A stretch of 11,065 nucleotides of DNA, taken from assembly GCA_007129135.1 (NCBI GenBank), contig SKWB01000238.1, positions 1 through 11,065 of the forward strand. The letters run 5' to 3'. Position numbers and translations under genes: made by a program. Shown piece after piece: positions 1 through 6,968 of this stretch; position 1 is the stretch's first letter, and the number at the start of each line of letters is the position of its first letter. The notes beneath the pieces are model-generated. The model made no database searches. It worked only from the letters and a program-made list of their open reading frames with translations, and was not told the DNA's origin. Origin of the DNA: Halococcaceae archaeon. Its GTDB lineage: Archaea > Halobacteriota > Halobacteria > Halobacteriales > Halalkalicoccaceae.

Positions 1-38
1 GGGGGATGCGAGAACCCGCGTGCAGGAGGAACCAACAA

Positions 39-401
39 ATGGCAGTATACGTTCAATTCGACGTTCCGGCTGAGCTCCAGGACGACGCCCTCGAGGCGCT
101 CGAAGTCGCCCGCGACACGGGCGTCGTGAAGAAAGGCACCAACGAGGCGACGAAGGCGATCGAGCGAGGCAACGCGCAGCTCGTCCTCATCGCGGAGGAC
201 GTCCAGCCCGAGGAGATCGTACTCCACCTCCCCGAACTCGCCGACGAGAAGGGGATCCCCTACCTGTTCATCGAGGCACAGGACGACGTCGGCGCGGCCG
301 CCGGCCTCGAGGTCGGCAGCGCCGCCGCGGCGATCGTCGACGCCGGCGAGGCGTCGGCGGAGGTCGAGGACATCGCCACGAAGGCCGAGGACCTTCGGTG
401 A
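39..401 (+). CDS. rpl7ae: Ribosomal protein L7Ae (kink-turn RNA-binding protein)
   Basis: This 120-residue protein is the archaeal L7Ae protein. It belongs to the large ribosomal subunit and, in archaea generally, also binds kink-turns in box C/D and H/ACA guide RNAs and in RNase P. The family signature is plain: [14 protein letters not shown] at residues 31-44 (the RNA-binding loop and helix), then a core reading [18 protein letters not shown] at 52-69. The length is normal for the family. The ATG at 39 is preferred over the in-frame ATG at 6 because GGAGG lies at 25-29 with good spacing and homologues begin with a short lead like MAVYVQF. It is the first gene of a four-gene plus-strand operon; the stop is followed 11 nt later by the next ATG. 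Its promoter lies outside the window. The identification is secure. Confidence 0.97.
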   Translation: MAVYVQFDVPAELQDDALEALEVARDTGVVKKGTNEATKAIERGNAQLVLIAEDVQPEEIVLHLPELADEKGIPYLFIEAQDDVGAAAGLEVGSAAAAIVDAGEASAEVEDIATKAEDLR

Positions 402-412
402 GGTGAGTACGG

Positions 413-637
413 ATGAGCGCTGAGGAAGGAACGAGCGGATCGACGCCCGCCGAAGTGATCGAGATCGTCGGCAAGACCGGCATGCACGGCGAGGCGATGC
501 AGGTGAAATGTCGCATCCGGGAGGGCGAGAACAAGGGGCGGATCATCACCCGGAACGTGCTGGGGCCCGTTCGCGTCGGCGACGTGCTCCAGCTCCGGGA
601 GACCGCCCGCGAGGCGGACTCGATCGGAGGCCAGTGA
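413..637 (+). CDS. rps28e: Ribosomal protein S28e
   Basis: This 74-residue protein is the small-subunit ribosomal protein S28e, an OB-fold protein shared by archaea and eukaryotes. The recognisable core is [20 protein letters not shown] (residues 12-31) followed by [20 protein letters not shown] (33-52) and [15 protein letters not shown], all typical of the family. The ribosome binding site GAGGTGA at 400-406 overlaps the stop codon of rpl7ae and matches the expected anti-Shine-Dalgarno end of haloarchaeal 16S rRNA, which supports the ATG at 413 and translational coupling. Its stop codon shares one base with the start of rpl24e (TGATG). Nothing is unusual in the sequence. Confidence 0.97.
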   Translation: MSAEEGTSGSTPAEVIEIVGKTGMHGEAMQVKCRIREGENKGRIITRNVLGPVRVGDVLQLRETAREADSIGGQ

Positions 638-1014
638 TGGTCGAACACAGGACCTGTGATTACAGCGGCAAGGAGATCGAACCCGGCACCGGGATCATGT
701 ACGTCCGGACCGACGGCACCGTGCTCCACTTCGCCGACTCGAAGGCCGAGAAGAACTACCTCCTCGGCCGCGAGGCCCGGGATCTGGAGTGGACCGAGGC
801 GGGCAGAGGCGAGAAAGCCGGCCGCGCGCGCGCCGCCGAGAAGGCAGCGGGCGACGTCGGTGCCGCCAGCGCCACCGAGGAGCCGGAGACGCCGGACGAA
901 CCCGAGACGGAGGCCGACGAGGAGACGGCCGACGCCGAGGACGACGGAGCGGGCGACCAGGCCGAGGGGGACGACGAAGAGGAGACGCCCGAAGAGGAGG
1001 AGGCCGAGGCGTGA
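637..1014 (+). CDS. rpl24e: Ribosomal protein L24e, with reduced zinc site and long acidic tail
   Basis: Residues 1-58 are a clear L24e domain of the large ribosomal subunit ([20 protein letters not shown], then [15 protein letters not shown]). L24e usually has a zinc site of the form C-x2-C ... C-x3-C. Here only C7 remains; the other positions read S10, A33 and A37, so a normal Zn(Cys)4 site cannot form. Residues 59-125 are an extra low-complexity tail, very rich in E, D and A, which nearly doubles the usual length of about 60-66 residues. The tail is translated in the frame that runs into the ndk junction, and no stop separates it from the core. GGAGG at 626-630, six bases before the ATG, supports the start. 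The gene overlaps rps28e by one base and ndk by four. The family call is secure; the functional effect of the lost ligands and the tail is unknown. Confidence 0.95.
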   Translation: MVEHRTCDYSGKEIEPGTGIMYVRTDGTVLHFADSKAEKNYLLGREARDLEWTEAGRGEKAGRARAAEKAAGDVGAASATEEPETPDEPETEADEETADAEDDGAGDQAEGDDEEETPEEEEAEA

Positions 1015-1466
1015 GCGAGCGCACCTTCGTGATGGTGAAACCCGACGGCGTCCAGCGTGGCCTGATCGGCGAGATCGTCTCCCGGTTCGAGTCACGGGGA
1101 CTGAAACTCGTCGCGGGTAAGTTCACCGTCATCGACGACGACCTCGCACGCGAGCACTACGGCGAGCACGAGGACAAACCCTTCTTCGAGGACCTCACCG
1201 ACTTCATCACCTCCGGACCGGTCTTCGCGATGGTCTGGGAGGGCCAGGACGCGGTCGCCCAGGTCCGACGGATGATGGGCGAGACCGACCCCGCCGAGTC
1301 GGCACCGGGCACCATCCGTGGGGACTTCGGGCTCGACCTCGGCCGGAACGTGATCCACGGCTCGGACACCGAGGAGGGATCGGCCGAGCGCGAGATCGAC
1401 CTCTTCTTCGAGAGCGACGAACTCGTCGAGTACGAGCGGATCGACGAGCCCTGGCTCACCGAGTAG
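1011..1466 (+). CDS. ndk: Nucleoside diphosphate kinase
   Basis: This 151-residue enzyme transfers the terminal phosphate of NTPs to NDPs through a phosphohistidine, balancing nucleotide pools in the cytoplasm. The N-terminus [18 protein letters not shown] and the active-site stretch NVIHGSD (catalytic His116) are diagnostic, as is the preceding PGTIRGDFG segment. Length is normal for the family. The start is a GTG that overlaps the rpl24e stop by four bases (GTGA), with GGAGGAGG at 996-1003 as ribosome binding site. The long upstream extension of this frame is antisense-like arginine-rich sequence inside rpl24e and was rejected. ndk closes the ribosomal-protein operon, an arrangement I recall as common in haloarchaea. 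No T-rich terminator is obvious in the following 121 nt. Confidence 0.97.
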   Translation: MSERTFVMVKPDGVQRGLIGEIVSRFESRGLKLVAGKFTVIDDDLAREHYGEHEDKPFFEDLTDFITSGPVFAMVWEGQDAVAQVRRMMGETDPAESAPGTIRGDFGLDLGRNVIHGSDTEEGSAEREIDLFFESDELVEYERIDEPWLTE

Positions 1467-1587
1467 CGCGACCGCCGCTCGGTTTCAGAGCCACCTGTAA
1501 CCGGTGAGAGCCCCCGGCATCGACCGATCGGCGCGAGGTGAAAAACGGGGTCGTCCACAGTTGGGAGGCCGAGGCGACGATCGAGCT

Positions 1588-2055
1588 CTAGAACCGGTTT
1601 CGCCAGCGTTCGGTCCCCAGCACCTCGTCCCCTATCGCAGAGCAGTGCTCTCCTGCGCGGTCGTCATCGAACGCCTCCGCATCTCCTCGACGCAGGCCTC
1701 CCAGGTGCCGCCGATCCGGGCCCAGTACTCGAGGGCGCTCTCTGGGTACCAGCCCTCCGAGAAGCGAGTCGAGGCCGCTCACCGGTTAACTCACCATATT
1801 GGTGAGCACCTCGCGGTCCGTCCGCTCCGGCTCGTCGTCGAACCCGGTCGCTTCGAGCGCCGAGGCGCGGTAGCCGGTCGATCCCTCCGTTTCGAGCCCG
1901 ACGACGTGGGCCGGTCGGTCATCGGAGGCCGAGACCTCAGTCTCCTCTTCGCCCCCGTCTCGTGGGAACTCGAACCCCTCGGTGAGGACCGCCGCGACGA
2001 CACCACGACCGTTCGGCGTCCCCACCACGTCGCCCTCGTCGTATCGCGTGCCCAT
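1588..2055 (-). pseudogene. Broken or frameshifted small gene of unknown function
   Basis: No intact gene lies between ndk and the MetE pair, but three protein-like segments line up on the minus strand. Segment 1 (2055 to 1786) starts MGTRYDEGDVVGTPNGRG and ends at TAA (1788-1786). Segment 2 is one frame over and open from 1778 to 1632; it holds EGWYPESALEYWARIGGTW and ACVEEM (about 1757-1680), which look like real protein. Segment 3 returns to the first frame and ends HCSAIGDEVLGTERWRNRF at TAG 1588. Segments 1 and 3 share a frame separated by the TAA, while segment 2 is blocked from segment 1 by TGA at 1781-1779. Reading all three needs at least two or three indels; three single-base losses would also fit. 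I do not recognise a function; the N-terminus suggests a small beta-rich, Tudor/SH3-like fold, which is a guess. The flanking 1467-1587 and 2056-2112 hold nothing I can name. Assembly error is the main alternative. Confidence 0.6.
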
Positions 2056-2112
2056 GGCGGAAGTTGGCGGAGAACCCGCCTATCGGTTGCCCCTGAGAGC
2101 GCGGGTGGGCGC

Positions 2113-3180
2113 TCAGTCGGCGCTCGCGGGGCGGAGCCGCGAGTCGAGCTCGCCCGAATCGATCTCGGCTTCGATCTCGCGGGCGGCGTCGACCATGTTC
2201 TTCGTCTTCCCGTAGGCGACCTCGCGGGGCAGGAGCTTCAGCCCACAGTCCGGGCTCACCGTCAGACGGTCGGCCGGGACGATCTCCAGGCCCTTCTTGA
2301 TGTTCTCCTTGATCTCCGCGACGGACTCGACGCGGGCGTCGTGGGCGTCGGTGACGCCGAGGGCGAGGTTCGCAGTGAACTCGGGGTCACGGAAGACATC
2401 TAACTGGTCGTAGTCGCCGTTGGCGAGTTCGAGGTCGAACTCGTCGACGGGGTAGTCGAGGATCTCGGGGTAGATCCGCGAGTAGTCGCCGTAACAGACG
2501 TGGAGGCCGAGGTAGACGTCCTCGGGGATCCCCTTCGCGATCCGTTCGAGACAGCCCCCGACGATCGCGTGGTCGTCGGGCGTCGTCGCGAGCGCCGGCT
2601 CGTCGATCTGGATGTACCGCGCACCCGCCTCCACGAGCGTCTCGATCTCCTCGTTCACCAGGTCGGCGAGGTCGTAGGCGAGCGCCTCGGTGTCCTCGTA
2701 GGCCTCGTTGAAACTCCAGTTCGCGAGCGTGTACGGCCCCGTGATCGGCACCTTCACCGGCCGCTCGGTCACGCCAGCGGTGAACTCGTACTCGTCGACG
2801 AGCCAGGTCTCTCCGTACTCGACCTCGCTCACGACGCTCGGCTTGTCGAAGTAGTTGTGACCCCAGACCTTCACCGGGCCGTTGAACTGGTAGCCGTCGA
2901 TCCGGTGGGCGAAGTACTCGACCATCTCCGTCCGTCTCATCTCGCCGTCGACCACCACGTCGAGCCCCGCCCGCTCGTGTTCGTTCGCGATCAGCCGGGA
3001 GGCGTCGTCGGTCGCCTCCGCCCAGTCGGCCTCGTCGAAGCCGTGGTCTGGGTCCTCGTAGAGCTCTCGTACCCGGTTGAGCCACGTCGGCTTCGGGTAG
3101 CTCCCCACCACGGTCGTGAGGACGAACGTCTCGTTCTCGTGGTCGGCGCGTCGGAACTGTTCTCGTGCCTGTCGGCTCAT
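2113..3180 (-). CDS. metE: Cobalamin-independent methionine synthase, catalytic (C-terminal-domain) subunit
   Basis: This 355-residue protein matches the catalytic C-terminal barrel of MetE, which methylates homocysteine to methionine. The zinc and homocysteine ligands known from the E. coli enzyme are present with the right spacing: H227 and C229 (LHVCYGDY), E251 (LELANG) and C312 (SPDCGLK). TTVVGSYPKP near residues 22-31 and QIDEPAL near 191-197 are further family motifs. Bacterial MetE is about 750 residues with two barrels; only one is encoded here. The ATG at 3180 overlaps the upstream gene by four bases (ATGA) and is preceded by a full GGAGGTGA ribosome binding site. The frame is open far upstream inside the neighbour, but that part is arginine-rich shadow sequence. 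The methyl donor (methyltetrahydrofolate, another pterin or a corrinoid protein) cannot be read from the sequence. Confidence 0.92.
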   Translation of the reverse strand: MSRQAREQFRRADHENETFVLTTVVGSYPKPTWLNRVRELYEDPDHGFDEADWAEATDDASRLIANEHERAGLDVVVDGEMRRTEMVEYFAHRIDGYQFNGPVKVWGHNYFDKPSVVSEVEYGETWLVDEYEFTAGVTERPVKVPITGPYTLANWSFNEAYEDTEALAYDLADLVNEEIETLVEAGARYIQIDEPALATTPDDHAIVGGCLERIAKGIPEDVYLGLHVCYGDYSRIYPEILDYPVDEFDLELANGDYDQLDVFRDPEFTANLALGVTDAHDARVESVAEIKENIKKGLEIVPADRLTVSPDCGLKLLPREVAYGKTKNMVDAAREIEAEIDSGELDSRLRPASAD

Positions 3181-4169
3181 GCGTTCACCTCCGGGGTCCG
3201 CTCGGCCGCCGCGGCGGCCAGCGTCGCCAGCTTCTCCTCGTACCTGTTCTCGGGGAGGTAGAACAGCTCGGTGTTCGAGCTCAGGGTGATCCGGTCGAAC
3301 TCCTGGGCGGGGAGCCGTTCGGTGATCCAGTCCACCCGGTCGCGAACCGTCTCGGGGCTCTCGACGAGCGTGTTCTGCCCGTCGACCAGCCCCAGTGCGA
3401 TCGACGCCTTCGTACCGTACTCCTGGATGTTGTAGAGGTTGTCGTCGACCTCGCTCACGAAGTCGTAGCCGATGGCGTCGACGTCCGCGTCGAGGAGGTG
3501 GGCGTGGACCTTCTCCTCTAACGCGCCCCAGTAGGTGTGGACGACGACGTCCGCGTCGGTCGCTCCGGCGACGAGATCGATCGCCTCGCTCGCCCGTTCG
3601 TCCTCCCCGTCGGTCGGTGGGTTCTCCACGAGCGACGGTTCGAGCAGGAACAGCGCCTCGTGGTCGGGGAACTGAGAGACCTCTCCCGCGAGGAACTCCG
3701 CGACCGCCTCCACGAACTCGCCCTCGCCGTAGTGCTCGTCGGTCGCGAGGTCGGCCAGCGAGTACGGCCCCGGAAGCACCGCCTGGAGCGAGTCGGTCCG
3801 TTCGGCGGTCGCCTCGAGTTCGTCGGCGACGTCGCCGCTCTCGGTGAGCGGACCCGTCACCACCGGGTCGCGGTAGAAGTTGTTGTTGTCGTAGTAGCGG
3901 ACGATCCCGCCCGTCTCGACGTTCTCGTGGACGGTGAGCGGGTGAGCGAGCATGTCGTCCCACCGCGCCTGCCCCTCCACGACGAGGTCGAGGCCGGCCT
4001 GGTCGCCGATCAGCTCCTCGCGTACCTCCTCGTAGACGGCGGTGATCGCCTCGCTCTCCTCGCCGTCGATGAGGTCGTGTTTCTGGTGGCCTTTGAGGCT
4101 CGACAGTCTGTCCTTCGCCCAGTCCGGGAGCGGGTAGAGCCCCGGTGTGCTCGCGACGAGTTCTGGCAT
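3177..4169 (-). CDS. MetE-like partner protein without zinc ligands (N-terminal-domain type)
   Basis: This 330-residue protein belongs to the same UROD/MetE-like barrel superfamily as the downstream gene and reads like the N-terminal, non-zinc half of MetE. Family-like stretches are TPGLYPLPDW (8-17), RYYDNNNFYRDPVVTGPL (91-108) and LPGPYSLADLA (132-142). The positions that bind zinc in the catalytic protein are changed: HTY at 211-213 in place of HxC, and SSNTEL at 297-302 in place of SPDCGL, so the two essential cysteines are Tyr and Thr. It cannot perform the zinc-dependent thiol activation alone. It is first in a two-gene operon and overlaps its partner by four bases, which favours equimolar synthesis and a heteromer. 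Inference: it supplies the methyl-donor-binding or structural half of a split methionine synthase. A TATA-like box precedes it. Annotation tools may call both genes metE. Confidence 0.85.
   Translation of the reverse strand: MPELVASTPGLYPLPDWAKDRLSSLKGHQKHDLIDGEESEAITAVYEEVREELIGDQAGLDLVVEGQARWDDMLAHPLTVHENVETGGIVRYYDNNNFYRDPVVTGPLTESGDVADELEATAERTDSLQAVLPGPYSLADLATDEHYGEGEFVEAVAEFLAGEVSQFPDHEALFLLEPSLVENPPTDGEDERASEAIDLVAGATDADVVVHTYWGALEEKVHAHLLDADVDAIGYDFVSEVDDNLYNIQEYGTKASIALGLVDGQNTLVESPETVRDRVDWITERLPAQEFDRITLSSNTELFYLPENRYEEKLATLAAAAAERTPEVNA
3185..3192 (-). promoter_or_regulatory. Full-length Shine-Dalgarno for catalytic metE
   Basis: The minus strand reads GGAGGTGA four bases before the ATG at 3180, inside the end of the upstream gene. 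It is the longest ribosome binding site match I see in the window. It fixes the start of the catalytic MetE gene and suggests strong re-initiation at the ATGA overlap. Confidence 0.8.
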
Positions 4170-4194
4170 CTCTCCGTGGCTACGCCATGCGACT

Positions 4195-4208
4195 CTTTAA
4201 TATTTCCC
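4195..4208 (-). promoter_or_regulatory. Archaeal promoter (BRE/TATA) of the MetE operon
   Basis: On the minus strand the sequence GGGAAATATTAAAG forms an AT-rich TATA-like box with a purine-rich BRE-like lead. Its centre is about 31 nt ahead of the ATG at 4169, so transcription would start only a few bases before the start codon. The surrounding DNA is GC-rich, which makes the box stand out. It lies in the 77-nt gap between the MetE pair and the methyltransferase gene, so the MetE pair is probably its own transcription unit. Confidence 0.65.
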
Positions 4209-4246
4209 ATCTCGTTCTATGCTCAGTAGTTATACCTCGCTCCCGA

Positions 4247-4834
4247 TCAGGGTCGGCGGGTCAGTACGACCACCGAGAGCGTCTCGAACGGATAGGACTC
4301 CTCCCGGAGCGATTCGGCCCGGAAGCCGGCTTCCGCCGCGAGACCGAGTACCGCCTCGTACCCCGTGAGGCTGCTGACGAGCAGGAACGCACGTCCGGCG
4401 GGTCTGAGTACGCGCCCGACGTCGTCGATGAACGGTTCTATCACCGCTCGACCGGACTCCCCACCCGAGAGCGCCCGCTCCATCCAGTCGTCCCACTCGG
4501 TGTCCGGGGCCGTCGGGAGGTACGGCGGGTTGAACACCACCGCATCGAACGCCTCTTCGGAGAAAGGCTTGAGCAGGTCCGCTCGGACGGCGTCGAGGCC
4601 CTCGCCCGCCGCCCGTCTACAGGCGTGCGGGTTCAGGTCCGAGGCGACCACGTCCGCGCCACAGACCTCGGCGACGTGCGCTCCGACGTAGCCCGACCCG
4701 GTTCCACAGTCGAGCACGCGGTCGCGGGAGGTGATCCGCTCGGCTGCGGTCTCGGCGAGGAGGTGTGAGTCCTCCGCCGGTTCGTACACCTCGGAGTCGA
4801 GGCCCCGTCGCTCCGCGAGGTCCCGCCCCGTCAC
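4247..4834 (-). CDS. HemK2/Mtq2-type class I SAM-dependent methyltransferase
   Basis: This 195-residue protein is a Rossmann-fold methyltransferase. It carries VYEPAEDSHLL (17-27), a signature of the HemK2/Mtq2/N6AMT1 group, the SAM-binding loop VLDCGTGSGYVG (40-51), the acidic end of strand two (SDLNPH, 65-70) and the catalytic NPPYLP (102-107) typical of glutamine or adenine N-methylation. The expected substrate by family is the GGQ glutamine of peptide-release factor aRF1, with the small zinc protein Trm112 as activator; no Trm112 gene is in the window. It lacks the N-terminal helical domain of bacterial PrmC, as expected for the archaeal/eukaryal type. The GTG start overlaps the mscS stop by four bases. 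It is the last gene of the rpl21e-rpoF-ksgA cluster. Family call strong, substrate inferred. Confidence 0.9.
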   Translation of the reverse strand: MTGRDLAERRGLDSEVYEPAEDSHLLAETAAERITSRDRVLDCGTGSGYVGAHVAEVCGADVVASDLNPHACRRAAGEGLDAVRADLLKPFSEEAFDAVVFNPPYLPTAPDTEWDDWMERALSGGESGRAVIEPFIDDVGRVLRPAGRAFLLVSSLTGYEAVLGLAAEAGFRAESLREESYPFETLSVVVLTRRP

Positions 4835-6030
4835 TCGTCGCCGCCGTCGGTCCGTGGCGGCGGTCCGGCCCGCTCCTCGGGTTCGTCCCGGTCGACGACC
4901 GCCTCGCCCACCCGGATCGACTCGCCGTTCGCCAGCTTGAACCCGCCCGTCTCCTCGCGGCCGGTGAGTTCGCGCTGTGGGTACGGGATCTTGATCCCCT
5001 CGCGGGCGAACGCCGCGTCGATCTCCTTGATCATCCCCTCCTTCGCCCGCCAGCGCCGTCTCGTGGACGGCTTGTCGATCCAGACCCGGGCGTGGAAGTC
5101 GATCGAGGAGTCGCCGAAGCCGGTGACGACCACCCGGGGCGAGGGGACGTCGAGGGCGATGTCGACCCGTTCGATCGCCGCCTTGAGCGTCTTCGAGACG
5201 TGGTCCAGGTCGGCCTCGTAGTCCACCCCCACGGGGACGCCGATCCGGAGCCTCCCCTCGCGGGTGCGGTTGATGATCTCCTGTGAGCTGATCACGTCGT
5301 TCGGGAGGACGACGTGTTCGCCGTCGAACGTCCTGAGCCTCGTGCTCACCATCGTGATCTCCGTGACCGTCCCCTCGGTGATCCCCTCGGTGCCGCCTTC
5401 GACCTCGATCCAGTCACCGACCTCGAACGGACGGGAGAACATGAGGACGAACCCGGCGAGGACCGCCGCGAGCGTCTGCTGGGCGGCCATCCCGACGATC
5501 ACGCCGAGGACGCCCGCCCCGATGAGCAGCCCGCTCAGGTCGACGTTCCACACCCCGAGGACGACGACGACGGAGACGACGTAGACCGTGATCTGGGAGA
5601 CCCGGTAGGTGATCTCGGTCTGGTGGTCGGTGATCGCGTCCTGTTCGGCGAAGACGTCGGTGATGAGACGGTGGAGCGAGCGGACGAAGACGAACGTCCC
5701 GGCGAAGATCAGGAAGGTGAAGAAGAGTCTGCTGATCGCCTCCCGACCGATCCCCGCGGTCGTGAACACCGCTTCGACCGACTGTGCCTGCCCCCAGAGA
5801 CCCAGCGAGAGCACGCCCGCCACGACGAACGCCATCGGAACGATCGCCGAGATCGCCAGGTCGACCAGCACGCTGTGGACGTCGCCGTCCATCCGCCGTC
5901 TGAGCCTGGTCGAGAGCAAGCCGCCGAGCGACGCGACGAGGAGCAACGAGAGGGTGATCGCGGTCCGGCCGCCGGTCGTCGTCACCGTCTCCGAGAGCGA
6001 GTCGAGCGCCGCGGCGACCTCGCTCACCAT
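4831..6030 (-). CDS. mscS: Small-conductance mechanosensitive channel (MscS family)
   Basis: This 399-residue membrane protein belongs to the MscS family, which releases solutes when hypo-osmotic shock raises membrane tension. Hydrophobic segments lie near residues 22-41, 54-79, 100-119 and 145-161. They are followed by the pore helix at about 165-199, which is rich in Gly and Ala and ends in SRPFEVGDWIEV. The beta-domain sequence GTVTEITMVSTRLRTFDGE and VLPND, then a mixed alpha/beta C-terminal region with FHARVWID, complete the family pattern. It has two more N-terminal helices than E. coli MscS, and the last 40 or so residues are charged. The ATG at 6030 overlaps ksgA by seven bases; a GTG three bases further in is a possible alternative start. 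Its place between an rRNA methyltransferase and a release-factor-type methyltransferase is functionally odd but suggests co-transcription. Confidence 0.94.
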   Translation of the reverse strand: MVSEVAAALDSLSETVTTTGGRTAITLSLLLVASLGGLLSTRLRRRMDGDVHSVLVDLAISAIVPMAFVVAGVLSLGLWGQAQSVEAVFTTAGIGREAISRLFFTFLIFAGTFVFVRSLHRLITDVFAEQDAITDHQTEITYRVSQITVYVVSVVVVLGVWNVDLSGLLIGAGVLGVIVGMAAQQTLAAVLAGFVLMFSRPFEVGDWIEVEGGTEGITEGTVTEITMVSTRLRTFDGEHVVLPNDVISSQEIINRTREGRLRIGVPVGVDYEADLDHVSKTLKAAIERVDIALDVPSPRVVVTGFGDSSIDFHARVWIDKPSTRRRWRAKEGMIKEIDAAFAREGIKIPYPQRELTGREETGGFKLANGESIRVGEAVVDRDEPEERAGPPPRTDGGDE

Positions 6031-6854
6031 CTCCCCACCTTCAGTGCCCGTTCGGAGAGCGCCGCGAACGTCGCCGGGTCGAGTTCGCCCGGACGCCGTC
6101 CCAGGAGCTCCTCGTCTGTCGCGTCGACGACGGCCTCGGGATCGGAGAGCCCGGAGATGTGGGCCGTGTTCCGGATCGCGTTCCGCAGTGTCTTGCGCCG
6201 CTGGGTGAACAGCGCCTTCACGAAGTCGAGGAAGAACGCGTCGTCTCGCACCTCGTACTCCGGGTCGCGGGGGAGCGCTCGCACGACCGCGCTCTCGACG
6301 GCCGGCGGCGGCGAGAACGCCTCCCTCGGCACCGTCTCGACGATCTCGCACGCCGCGTAGTGGCCCGTCGAGACCGACAGCCGGCCGTACTCCGACGTAC
6401 CCGGCTCCGCGACCATCCGCTCTGCGAACTCGCGCTGGACCATCACGACGAGCGGCCGGCCCCGGGGAAGCAGGCGGAAGAGGATCGGACTCGAGATGCC
6501 GTACGGGAGGTTCGAGACCGAGAGGGAGTACTCCGGGAGGTCGGCCGAGAGGGCGTCGCCCGCGAGGAGGCTGAGCCTCCCCGTCTCGATCTCCGCGGCG
6601 AACTCCTCCCGGAGGAACTCGACCAGGGCAGGGTCGCGCTCGACTGCCGTGACGCGCTCACCCACCGCCAGCAGCCTGTCCGTGAGCGCACCGGTGCCCG
6701 CGCCGACCTCGAGGACGTGCTCGGTGTCGGCTCCGACCGCCGTGGCGTAGCTCGGCAGTCGGTCGAGCACGCGGTCGTCGACCAGGAAGTGCTGGTCCCT
6801 GTTCGGGTCGCCGCGGAGCCCCGCCCGTGCGAGCAACCCGTCCGGATCTCTCAT
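6024..6854 (-). CDS. ksgA: 16S rRNA dimethyladenosine transferase (KsgA/Dim1)
   Basis: This 276-residue enzyme dimethylates two adjacent adenosines in the loop near the 3' end of 16S rRNA during small-subunit assembly. The motifs are classical: DQHFLVDDRVLD (20-31), SAM-binding EVGAGTGALT (49-58), ERDPALVEFL (72-81), AGDAL (98-102) and the catalytic NLPYG (115-119), then FSPPPAVESAVV and FTQRRKTLRNA in the C-terminal part. I chose the ATG at 6854. The frame runs on to 6905, but those 17 residues are not family-like and would cover the TATA-like box at 6880-6886. The stop overlaps the mscS start. The gap to the upstream DUF655 gene is 114 nt and has its own likely promoter, so ksgA-mscS-methyltransferase may be a separate unit. 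Confidence 0.96.
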   Translation of the reverse strand: MRDPDGLLARAGLRGDPNRDQHFLVDDRVLDRLPSYATAVGADTEHVLEVGAGTGALTDRLLAVGERVTAVERDPALVEFLREEFAAEIETGRLSLLAGDALSADLPEYSLSVSNLPYGISSPILFRLLPRGRPLVVMVQREFAERMVAEPGTSEYGRLSVSTGHYAACEIVETVPREAFSPPPAVESAVVRALPRDPEYEVRDDAFFLDFVKALFTQRRKTLRNAIRNTAHISGLSDPEAVVDATDEELLGRRPGELDPATFAALSERALKVGRW

Positions 6855-6879
6855 TTCACGGTCGTAGACGACCGTTCTG

Positions 6880-6886
6880 TGTAAAC
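6880..6886 (-). promoter_or_regulatory. TATA-like box upstream of ksgA
   Basis: The minus strand reads GGTTTACA centred about 29 nt before the ksgA ATG at 6854, the spacing expected for a leaderless haloarchaeal transcript. It is a moderate match to the consensus. It also argues against the longer reading of ksgA. The rest of the 114-nt gap (6855-6968) holds nothing else I recognise. Confidence 0.5.
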
Positions 6887-6968
6887 CTTCCCGTTGTGAT
6901 CGCACGCTCTCACCCCCTGTCAGCTCCCCTCATCGCGAGCCGAGAGACCCGGGGACGGGCGTGACTGG

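Noticed and set aside
1504..2403. 299-residue plus-strand reading frame
   Set aside because: Arginine-rich composition, no recognisable motif, and it overlaps both the decayed gene and the 3' end of catalytic metE on the other strand.
2113..3963. 616-residue minus-strand reading frame that would extend catalytic MetE by about 260 residues
   Set aside because: The extra part is arginine- and glycine-rich frame-shadow of the upstream MetE-like gene. The ATG at 3180 has a full ribosome binding site and matches the family start.
5314..6360. 348-residue plus-strand frame rich in Asp, Arg and Glu
   Set aside because: Antisense shadow of mscS and ksgA; composition is the typical mirror of haloarchaeal codon use, with no domain.
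6855..6905. Upstream start for ksgA adding 17 residues
   Set aside because: The extension is not family-like and would cover the likely TATA box; the ATG at 6854 gives the usual N-terminus.
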